Assembly: GCA_023079485.1 (NCBI GenBank)
Contig: CM041084.1
Coordinates: 21,666,609-21,730,608 of the forward strand
Source of the DNA: Archilochus colubris
Lineage: Eukaryota > Chordata > Aves > Apodiformes > Trochilidae
Reading direction: 5' to 3'
DNA length: 64,000 bases
Under the pieces are notes generated by a model, which saw only the letters and a program-made list of their open reading frames with translations, was not told the origin of the DNA and ran no database searches. The translations under genes were made by a program, and so were the position numbers. This document shows, in pieces, positions 54,621 through 64,000 of the stretch (position 1 is the stretch's first letter; the number at the start of each line of letters is the position of its first letter).

Positions 54621-55407
54621 ATAGAATCCTAGAATCCTAGAATCCTTGGGTTTGGAAGGGACCTCGAAAGATCATCTAGCCCAACCCCCCCGCCAGAGCA
54701 GGGCCACCTAGAGCACTTCGCATAGGAACGTGTCCAGGCGGGTTTTGAATGTCTCCAGTGAAGGAGACTCCACAACCCCCCTGGGCAGCCTGTTCCAGGA
54801 CTCTGTCACCCTTACAGTAAAAAAAATTTTCCGGATATTCAACTTGAACCTCCTATGCTCCAATTTACACCCATTACGCCTTGTCCTATCACTGGTCACC
54901 ACTGAGAAAAGCCTAACTCCATCTCCCTGACACTCACCCCTTACATATTTGGAAACATTGATGAGGTCACCCCTCAGTCTCCTTTTCTCCAAACTAAAGA
55001 GACCCAGCTCCCTCAGCCTTTCCTCATAAGGGAGATGTTCCACTCCCTTAATCATCTTAGTAGCTCTGCGCTGGACTCTTTCAAGCACTTCCCTGTCCTT
55101 CTTGAACTGAGGGGCCCAGAACTGGACACAATACTCCAGGTGCGGCCTCACCAATGCAGAATAGAGGGGGAGGAGAACCTCTCTTGACCTACTAACCACA
55201 CCCTTTCTAATGCACCCCAGGATGCCATTGGCCTTCTTGGCCACAAGGGCACATTGCTGGCTCATGGTCATCCTCTTGTCTACCAGGACCCCCAGGTCTC
55301 TTTCACCTACACTGCTCTCCAGCAGGTCAGCCCCCAACCTATACTGGGACATTGTGTTGTTCTTCCCCAAATGCAAAACTCTACACTTCCCCTTGTTGAA
55401 TTTCATC
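54621..55407 (-). mobile_element. CR1 LINE, young 5'-truncated copy with open pol C-terminus
   Basis: The left edge has three ATCCTAGA octamer-type units (ATAGAATCCTAGAATCCTAG), the CR1 3' end in reverse, then GGTTTGGAAGGGACCTCGAA. On the minus strand 232 codons (55406 to 54711, stop at 54708-54710) stay open. They read the CR1 pol C-terminal part, from [15 protein letters not shown] through [27 protein letters not shown] and [18 protein letters not shown] to [10 protein letters not shown]. The endonuclease and catalytic RT core are absent, so the copy cannot move itself. Lack of stops implies it is the youngest CR1 here. Codons before MKFN come from flanking DNA, not the element. Confidence 0.95.
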
Positions 55408-56527
55408 GTTATGTGCACATGATATGTGCATGTACACTTTAAATGTAGATCCATTTTCTAAACCACAATGTGTAAACCACATCTCTACAAGTTAAAGAAA
55501 TAAGGAGAGGAAAATACATTTTCAGTAAAGCTGGAGATGGCAACTAGTCTTCTCCTGGTAAAATGTGCTACTGTTGTTGTAGAAGGAAGAAATGTGTGTG
55601 GAAATGAATGTATATTACATTTCTGTAAATTCATTAGATGCTGATATTAACAGGAATAATGATTTCTCTCATTAATTTATGTGAATAGTGTCTAATTTTT
55701 TCCTGGGTCCAGTGGTAGCATACCTATGCACTTCATATGACACATTTGGCTCTGAAAATTTCTACCTTTCCTGATCCCTGAAGCTCTCTGTGCACCTAAA
55801 TGTATAGCTAGTAGACATTTCTGACTTTAGTAGACATCAACAGACATTCCAGACTTTAGAAAGAATGATAACACATTGGCCTTGGAGAAAATTTTAGCAG
55901 GAGTCAGGTGGTGTTTATCAAGCTCAGGATAGACTAAAAATGGCAGAGCACTGATATCTTTATGTATTATTACAATTAGGGCAAGCAGTCAGGCTCACAT
56001 CAGCTGCTTTGAGTTTGCACAGTGAGGTACAGTCCCAGGCTGGGGCCATTTGACCTCCTTCAGGATGGGACTGTCCTTGAGCTCAAATGTCAGAGTTGCA
56101 GGTGGGACTTACTTGTATAGGGACACATAACAGAGAGCATCTTGGAGCAGCTTGCTGGCTGAGATAGCACAGGGGGATAGAGTGTGATTGTTCCTGACCA
56201 CACAGGCATGATATTTTATTATTTAAAAAAAATAATATCAGATTCCACTGTCTCTTAATGGATGGGCAAAAGACAAAGTAATTAGATTGTGCAGGCTCCT
56301 ATGCAATCCTTTTGAAAAAGATGAGGAAATTGCATTAAGGAAACTCCCTCTAATCAGAAGTGCTTCTTTCAAGTAGTGACCTTAATAAGCAGAAATAAGA
56401 CAAACAAAAAGTCTGGCTTTTGGTTTCTAGAATGAGAAAGAATACATATAGTTCTATTTACAGTTTCTAGTTTTGTAAATTTTTTTTTTGTGGTGATAGG
56501 CTATACTTTATTTCTTCACCAAAACAG

Positions 56528-56566
56528 TAAAAAAAAGAAAAAAAAGAAAAAAAAAAAGAGAGAGAA
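56528..56566. repeat. A-rich tract
   Basis: Runs of A broken by single G, then GAGAGAG. It is simple sequence. Confidence 0.8.
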
Positions 56567-57194
56567 TAAATATTAATGGGTATTACTATATGTAAATGGT
56601 TATTCATGTCATGCTGCATGACACACATCCTAGGAAATAAGGGACAGGGGTATATTTGCTAGTATGGTGTCCTTTATTCTGTCATTTATAATGATAGGAA
56701 AGATAATGAAAACTACTTGTTGAAGACAGCTCACAAAAATGATAAGTGAGAGTGAGACACAGGAAAGAAGAATTCTTGGTGGGTAGAGATGACAGAGGAG
56801 GTCTTATTGTGCACTATCTATTGTGGCTCTACGCCTCCCTCCCGGATAACTTTGGCAATTCAATTAACCGATACGAGCCTGTGCTTCATCATCTATAAAT
56901 GGTAGATAATACTTACCCACCTCACAGCATCTTAATAATTGATTTTTATAAAGTGCTTTGTGATTCTCAGATGGAAGGCACGATACAAGTGTCAAGTATT
57001 ATTATGATTGCTGCTAGTACTAGTAACCGTACTTGGCATTTATACTTGCTCTTGCCTATTCACAATGCTTTAAGATTAACTACCTCATTCCTGCCATGCT
57101 TTTGTGAAGTAGGTACCTTTGTGCTTTCGGAGATGAAGAAATTCAACAATCATCTAGCTTGTCTATTGTCTAATTACATGGTGGTTGTAAGATT

Positions 57195-57221
57195 TAAAAA
57201 AAAAAAAAAAAAGAAAAAAAA
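57195..57221. repeat. Poly-A tract
   Basis: About 18 A, a G, then 8 A. No retrogene body is recognised on its left. Confidence 0.8.
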
Positions 57222-60036
57222 TCCATCTAAAGTACAAACACCTCTGTGATGATTGGAGCACTTGTGGGAAGTTGTAGATCAAGTTTGGTATTTGGTCACA
57301 GTTAGGAGGACACAGAACAGGGTGCTGTCAATTTCTGGATAAGTTCCTTAAGCACTGAATTGTGTAATAGCCTTCCTCCTCCAGCTGTGTTACTGAATTC
57401 AAAAGCCTAACAATGTTGGTGTATGTTTATCACTCTCAGGTTTATCATTCATCCAGTTTTGTCACTCTCAGGTTTATCGTTCTTCCATGTAGTTCCAAGC
57501 AATGGAGCCTGGCTTTGGGAAAGCTGAGGAGCTTGGCTGAGAGGCCAGTGCTGGCTACACAGAGCCCTGGGCATTCTCAGAGCTCTTGGCACTGCCCTTG
57601 GAACATCTTTCATTTCCAGCACCATTTTGATACCTTCAGCTTTAGACTCAATTGGAGTTTTTGGGCTGTATTTTGGTTGACAGGCTTAAAATCTCCTAAA
57701 TTCTGGTTTATATACTCAAGGCTTCCTATGTATTTTGTTTAATTCTTTATTTAAATCTGTCTTTTAATAATAATCTGAGGGTCTATAGTTGCCTTTTTTC
57801 CCCTGTCTAACTGCATACACTTCTTTAAGCTGTGCTATCTTGGAAAACTGGAACTCTAAATTACACACCCATCTTTCTTGAATAAGATTCCATAGTAAGA
57901 AATTTACCCCTGGTTCCATTGCTGCCTTTGGTTTGGGCTCAACAGGTACAGAAGTCACCATGACTAGAGATGCTCTTTTCAAAAGCAGACATTTTTCAAG
58001 GTGGCAAAATGTCTTTGGTTCATGGCAACAGTGGATTCCAAAGCTCAGGCATTCTTCCCAAATTCAGCAGGTGTCTAAACATCACTTACTGGAAACAGCA
58101 TGTACTTGTTGACTCACATACAGGCAAATATGACTTAAATACATGGTATGGACTCAAGCATATATATGTTGCACTCAAGCAACAATTTTAGTGCACTTAA
58201 GATATAACCATAATCAGTCATAAATTATATTAATCTTACATGGATGTAGCATGATTATACTAACAAGCTAAACAGGCTCCTAAAGTATTCTGGTCTGTGT
58301 GGAGAGCCCTTTAAGCAAGGAATTGGGATAGTTGATCTGCTGTTTGGAAGCTTTTTCCTCAGGATTCAAATGTCAAGAGCTGCAGTATGATCATGGTCAC
58401 AGCCTAAGGCTTTGTCCCATGGTTTCCCTCTGAGGACTGCATGGAACCTTCCCTGCTATGAACACCCTGCAGTGGGCTTTGACTTATAGCAGTATGAGGT
58501 ATAAATAGTTTTCATGGCAAAGAGCTTTCGGGCTTTTTATTGTGTAATCAAGAGTTGAAATCAGGTTTGTCAGGAAAACTCCTTACTGTCCACTGTGAGC
58601 CTGGAGAGTAGTTAAAGCTCAGAATAGTGCACGTGGGATATATGTGGTGTAGGGAGTGGGGAGGAACTGGTGTTGAAAACAGGAGTTCCATTGCTATTTC
58701 TGTGCAGAAAATCTCAATGAATCATTTATGAAGCACATGTGTAAATGAGAGCACATTGTGACTCAGCATTTTGTGATGAAAAGTAGATACCCAGAGACAT
58801 CTCATTGTGTTAAGTGTCGCATTCCCAGGCCATCACTAATGAGAGCCTTGGAAATCTGTAAGTAAATGTTTCTTCTTTGTGTCTTAGACATTAATGGTTA
58901 TCAATAGCAGCAGGCTGATGAAGTCAGCTTAAATGGCAAGAATGCTTTTCATGAAAACAGTGCCGGCTAAAAAGAGATTAAATTTGAAATTCAGTTCAGG
59001 CACATGTCTCTGGCTTGCCTGATAGGTGAATTCTCTAGAGACTCTGTGTTGCTCATGATGGTGAAAAACTGAAATATGCCTAATCACAGAACTGGTTAAA
59101 TGTGCAACAGGCAGACTTGGGTTGTGTATTTAGACAGTGTTTTTGCTTTCTGCAGACTGGAAGGTACAGGGCCCTACTGCCTTCCTCAGCAGAAGGAAGG
59201 CTTCAGCAATCAATAAAGAATTATCCAGAGAAATCATAATATAGGCATAAACCAAGGCCTAGACAGGAAGAATGTCTCGTGCCCCATATATGCTCTGCAT
59301 CTTCTTGATTCCTTGCTGTAGCTCACCATCAGAGCAGCTCCCTCCCCTCGTGCTGCAACAGGATTTATTCTTCTGCTTCAGAAAAAAATATTTATGTAAG
59401 TGGCAGAACAGGTGATTTTTGTATACTGTCCATACCTAGTTTTAGGGATACTGTCTCAATATCTTACTGTACCTTTTGAAAATGAGATTCAGTCTTGCAA
59501 GCACTGTCTGAATCAATAGGATTATCTGCATGAATAAAAGTCAAAGCACTACTTAGAAGTGTGTAGTCAGTGCAAGAAATCATTGGGTTTTGTCTAATCC
59601 CCATTTCTACTTTTAATGTTCTCCATAATTTCATTTATTGGACAAATGTTTTGCTGTTTTAAAATGAGCGAAAATATTTTCTAAACAAACTTTTAAGCAT
59701 CTTTTTACACATAGGTAAAAATTATCTGAGGTATAAAACAGCATGCAAGTGTTCCATCTTTAATGATATTTAGCTTTCAAGCTTGTACAATAAGAAATTT
59801 TATAATTTCTTGTATAAATGGACATACAAAGCCAAGATGTGTCATTATACTAGAGAAATATGTGTTTAATATTTTTCTGAGGCCACAAAGGTTTTAGAAC
59901 TTGTTTAATTATCCTAAAACTCCTTCAAATTCAAGCTTTTGAGGAGAGTTTAGTGCACTAGAGGATCCTGTTTTATGGAGTTAGGTGAAACATAACAGCA
60001 GCAGGACATGTTTTCATAACTATATTCTGGGGTGGG

Positions 60037-60062
60037 TTTTATTTATTTATTTATTTATTTAT
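60037..60062. repeat. ATTT tetranucleotide microsatellite
   Basis: About six TTTA/ATTT units in a row. Confidence 0.88.
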
Positions 60063-62780
60063 AATATGACTCTTTCTGCATATTATTCAATGAGATTAGA
60101 TTAAAGCACATATTTTTTGTAAAAGAAAATAAATCACACCTTGAAGGAAGCCTCATGTAGCGAGACTGTAACATAGTAATGTAAGCGTTGGTAGTCATCT
60201 GAATGATTCAATGCATATTGTGTTTTCAGTTTTAAGTTGTGTAAGATTTTTGAGCAGCTTTTAGTTTACCCTGTAATAAAGGTAATTTGGCTTTTGCTAG
60301 TTTCTTAATTTTTAGCTCAACAACTGTAGCTTAAGTATTTGCTTTATATTGGTGGAGTCTGATGTTTGTAATTTTTTGCTTTACAGCAGGACTCAGAAAT
60401 AAGGACTCACTCATCACTTAAAAAAATAATTTCTGATTATACGGAACACTGAATGTTATGAATAAGGAAAGATCGTTGTGCCAAATGGCCTAGACCCTAA
60501 CAGACAGAATTTTCACTGGTTACTGAGTCCTTAAAAATGAACAGGCATCTCAATAGAAAATACATGTCCAGAATTTCACCTCAGCTCTTTCAGGTTTATA
60601 CCAATGTAGCCCTGTTGATGTCACTGCTGTTTTTCAATAATGTTATGAGCATCTTTTCAGTTTGGAGAGTGTGCCTTGCACCTTACTGTATAATTTACAT
60701 CATGGTATTGCTATCTGTCTTTTAATCTGACGTACGAATGCCTTTGTAGCATGTGACAGAATATGTGGTGATGCTGCTGTACCATCTCCGTGGCCAATTT
60801 TCCATTTTCATGCAGCATTAATTTCAGCATTTGGAATTTGACATAGTGTAAATTGTGAATGAGGGGTTTTTTGATGTTACATCTTTGTGTAAGACAATTA
60901 GTATATGAAATTATTTTTTCAAGAATTTTAGTGCACTGTATAACTACACAAAATGGGTCATTACTGAAGTCTACGTTTGGCTTGCTTGAAGGGTAGCTCA
61001 CATTTTGTTTCTATGTAGCTTTGTCTGTGCTAAAAAATGTGGCTGTGCTAGTAATGACAATCAGGAGGTCCATCAAAATGTTTTTTTTCACTCATGGTGG
61101 GGAATATTTAAACCCCCCCAAAACTGGTAACAGTCACAAAGCTCCCCAGGAATTACATATCATGTATTGAGTTCATATCAACTGTGGTTCCATATACACA
61201 GAGCACTCCTGACTGTAGATACATTTCCTTTGGATATGTGTAAATCTCCCATATACTGTAAATCTTAGCAAGCATGTACCAGACAGGAGAAGAGCAGTAA
61301 GGATTTACTCTAAAGGTCTCAAATTGCTCTGCAGCTGGGAAAGGAGCCTGCTTCTGCCTGTGGACATAATTTGAAAACTGTACCATGTTCTGTTATTGAT
61401 TCTTTGTAAGGCATGAGGTAGAGGAAGAATATCCAACAATTTTTTCAAGACAGGGTAACATCTGAGGCATCTTTTTGAGTGATTCAGACAGAAAATCTTG
61501 CCTGATAGAGGAAAGAGTTGCTCTTCACACTATTTATTATTGAAGATTTACAACAGATATGACATAACCTTTTGATGTTTTCAAGATGCAGCTTTCATTA
61601 TTAAAAAAAAAGGCAATAAGGTCATTAAGGTCATACACATAATTAAAAATTCCTGTGTGTTTTAAATAATTTGTTCCAATAGAAGAAGCAATTTCATATA
61701 GGTTTGTCATCATCTGCTGGATGCTGGGTAGTTTACATAAAATAGTAGAGGAATTGCAGGTTGATTCTTGTGGACGAATGCTCAAAACTCTAAATCACTG
61801 TGCTGTGCTAATTGGTCCCCCAGCTGGAAGACTGCTGGGAAGACAATAAATAGGAATGAGGAGTAAAATCATCTCATGTCTCTATAGGTGGTTTCTAACA
61901 TTCACATCTTTATTACTGTCTTGTCTTTGATGGGGTAGGCAAATTTCCAGGCTGTTCACTGGGGTCATTTACATCTGGTTTAAGTGCTTACATAGAAGAA
62001 ATAAAAATGTTGAGGTTAGTTATAAAAATCCATATGCCTAATGCAAAGTAATGTAATATTAAAATGCAGATAGACTTTTTTTTCCTTTTTCTTTTTCTTC
62101 TTTTCATCCAACTTAAGGGATGCTTATCTGACCCATTGCATATTGACCGACATGAAAAGCTGCAAAGTTCTCTAATTTAGGGTTGGTCTGACTTTTTTTT
62201 CCCCTCTGTGACTGATCTCTAATTATTCAAAATCTATCTCTTGTTACATACTTGAGAGCAAAGGTACTAACCATTGGTTTAGAAGAACCTACTCCAAGAT
62301 GTGCTTAGGGTCACTAGCAATCAAACTCTTAGGCAAACACCTGTCCTTCCTCTCCCCCCTACTCAGTGTAAACCAAGCACTCATTCTGCCCCTTCGTGGT
62401 CTCCCATTACATTCACAGTGAGTTACTACATTTCATGCATCCCAATCCCTCCAGGCAGGCAATGAATGGAGCATGAGAAAGGCTGGGATCATGTATATAA
62501 AGGTTTCTCCTGGCTGATTTTCCCTTCTCACTGGTGGTCCTCTGCCCCACTGAGCCATCTGTGTGTAACACTCCTTTGAAGGTGTCCCTGCCTCTATGTG
62601 GGTTGCCCATGGGCTGCATGATGGTTGTTTTCATGGAGAGTCTCCTTCCAGGAGTGCATTTCCAGCTGTCATGGTGGGTTTTCTCTGTAGCGTGTCTCCT
62701 GTCTTCAGGAAGTGTTTAAAAAGATGAGGGATTTGATATATATTTTAATGGAGGGGAGGGAATGTTGGCAGCTGGGCGTG

Positions 62781-62826
62781 GTGATCTCAGAGGTCTTTTC
62801 CGACTGACAGTTCTGTGATTCTGTGA
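62781..62826 (+). mobile_element. CR1 LINE 3'-terminal fragment
   Basis: GTGATCTCAGAGGTCTTTTC followed by CAGTTCTGTGATTCTGTGA is the last part of a CR1 3' end in sense orientation. Only about 45 bases are recognisable. Confidence 0.85.
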
Positions 62827-63402
62827 CTAAGCAGCTACTGCCTGAGCTCCCCTGGCTGCTTCCAGTTTTGCTGTGTGAAGGGGATTAATTGTATGCCTGC
62901 AATTGTTTTTTTACTGATGCATGGCAGTTCATGGCCTCCTCTCATATGTCACCACTGCAGCACTCTGCTAATTAAACTATGTCATTTATGCCCAGCACAC
63001 TGACATACATCAAATTCTGTCATAAATGAGTATTTTTCAGAAAAAAACTGTATTTTTAAGTTAGTATTGGACTTTCCAATAGGCATGTCTGTTGCAGCAC
63101 CTGATAATATGGTTCTGGGTAAAGCAAACCTGTACCTGGACTGTTGCAAGTTTGGCAACCATGTGTTGCTGTGGCTGGAGTACTTGGAGTTTGGTGCTAT
63201 AAATTCCCTTTTCCCATGGAATAAAATAAAGTGAATTTGAGAATTTTTCATTAATTTATTTGGTTGGTAGATTCATTGTACTTATGTTTACCCAAAGGCA
63301 CAGTGATTTTTTTTTTTTTTGCTAGATTTCAAATGTGTTTGTGATAAGTGAAGTTCTAGCTTTGCCTGATCCTGTCTTCCTTTGCTCTCTTCTCTTCCAC
63401 TT
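62827..63402. other. Intron spacer, nothing recognised
   Basis: About 575 bases of AT-rich sequence with a T run near 63307-63320 and no feature I can support. Confidence 0.6.
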
Positions 63403-63606
63403 CCACATTCACATCCACATCCACATCCACATCCACATCCACATCCACATCCACATCCACATCCACATCTACACCCACACCCACACCCACACCCACACCC
63501 ACACCCACATCCACATCCACATCCACATCCACATCTACACCCACACCCACACCCACACCCACACCCACACCCACACCCACACCCACACCCACACCCACAC
63601 CCACAT
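63403..63606 (+). repeat. Hexanucleotide array CCACAT/CCACAC, 34 units in register
   Basis: All 204 bases keep a six-base register: one CCACAT, one TCACAT, nine CCACAT, one CTACAC, five CCACAC, five CCACAT, one CTACAC, ten CCACAC and a final CCACAT. The CTACAC junction with CCACAC following appears twice, which suggests one block pair was duplicated. The minus strand of the CCACAC blocks reads GGGTGT repeats, with GGG every six bases. Because the unit is six bases, all six frames stay open across it and give spurious dipeptide proteins (His-Pro, Val-Gly/Asp, Cys-Gly). Confidence 0.97.
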
Positions 63607-64000
63607 CCACTCTTGTTTGCTGAGTGCATTAATCTCTTATGGTGAGTGGGATAACTTCTACAGATAGAGAAGATGCAGACTCCACCTGGGATACTTGTGG
63701 GATGGGAGATGTTGTTTGCTAGGAACCTGGCAGAGTGGGGGTTTTCAAGGATTCGCAGCTTCGTAAAACTAGCCATTAGCTTTTCTTGAAGGTATCTTTT
63801 TTAAAAAAATATATTTTACCATGGAAAAAAATCATAGACATATTTTGTGGCACTGAGGTAAAAATGTGATTCTACTTTCTCAGTCTTTCTGTTTTTTTCA
63901 TATCTGGCAAGTCCTATGATCATTATGAAATCACGTATGTTTTCAGTTAGATATTTTTCTATGTTTTAAGAGTTCTTCCAAGTGATCCCATTATGTACTT
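63607..64000. other. Intron end of window, nothing recognised
   Basis: AT-rich sequence with no supported gene or repeat. The window ends within the ZNF804B intron. Confidence 0.6.

Larger units (their letters stand above)
55408..62780. other. ZNF804B intron 1, right part: no exon recognised
   Basis: AT-rich intron with A-rich and ATTT tracts and short chance frames. A 116-codon frame at 56899-57249 ends in a homopolymer tract and has no known domain. There is no ZNF804B finger exon and no RNA gene. Confidence 0.6.

Noticed and set aside
54708..55454. 248-codon frame as a host gene
   Set aside because: It is the C-terminal pol part of a CR1; the first 16 codons are flanking sequence and it lacks the catalytic core.
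63403..63606. Possible CRISPR-like regular array
   Set aside because: It has contiguous six-base units with no spacers, in a bird genome; it is a simple satellite.
63288..63776. Minus-strand Cys-Gly repeat frame and matching His-Pro and Val-Asp frames
   Set aside because: These are forced by a six-base tandem repeat that leaves all frames open; there is no sign of a gene.

Overview
This window looks like nuclear DNA from a bird. It carries many chicken-repeat-1 (CR1) LINE fragments that end in the typical octamer-like 3' terminus (ATTCTATG/ATTCTGTG type). It also carries avian endogenous-retrovirus solo LTRs and a single CpG island in otherwise AT-rich DNA. The families of the older LTRs suggest a neoavian bird, but the species cannot be fixed from the sequence alone.

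The only protein-coding sequence I can support is the first coding exon of ZNF804B on the + strand (36273-36380, 36 codons, followed by a GT splice donor). It lies near the 3' edge of a CpG island at about 35.08-36.98 kb, which should hold the promoter and 5' UTR. Everything to the right (36381-64000) is the start of the very long first intron. Everything to the left (1 to about 35 kb) is upstream intergenic DNA with no gene I recognise. The zinc-finger exons lie outside the window.

Layout: 1-4570 unremarkable; 4571-5458 a long minus-strand LTR; about 6240-6787 a plus-strand LTR, with a second copy of the same family inverted at 27366-27940; CR1 fragments at 8946-9287 (-), about 21415-22552 (-, ancient, interrupted), 22674-22740 (-) and 26481-26925 (-). 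A 1.4-kb CR1 at 32425-34113 (+) is split by a 295-bp alpharetrovirus-like solo LTR (33379-33673) with a perfect 6-bp target duplication. Then come the CpG island and ZNF804B exon 1. The intron holds a possible LTR-like segment with a GC hairpin and AATAAA (about 41.03-41.19 kb), CR1 at 48398-48567 (+), a comparatively young CR1 at 54621-55407 (-) that still has 232 open codons, CR1 at 62781-62826 (+), and a structured CCACAT/CCACAC hexamer array at 63403-63606.

I found no multi-gene system, CRISPR array, tRNA or rRNA. Open frames elsewhere are short and look like chance, CpG-island or repeat-derived frames. The most useful observations concern ZNF804B regulation (weak donor, overlapping upstream frames, a nearby same-strand LTR promoter) and the nested repeat history.
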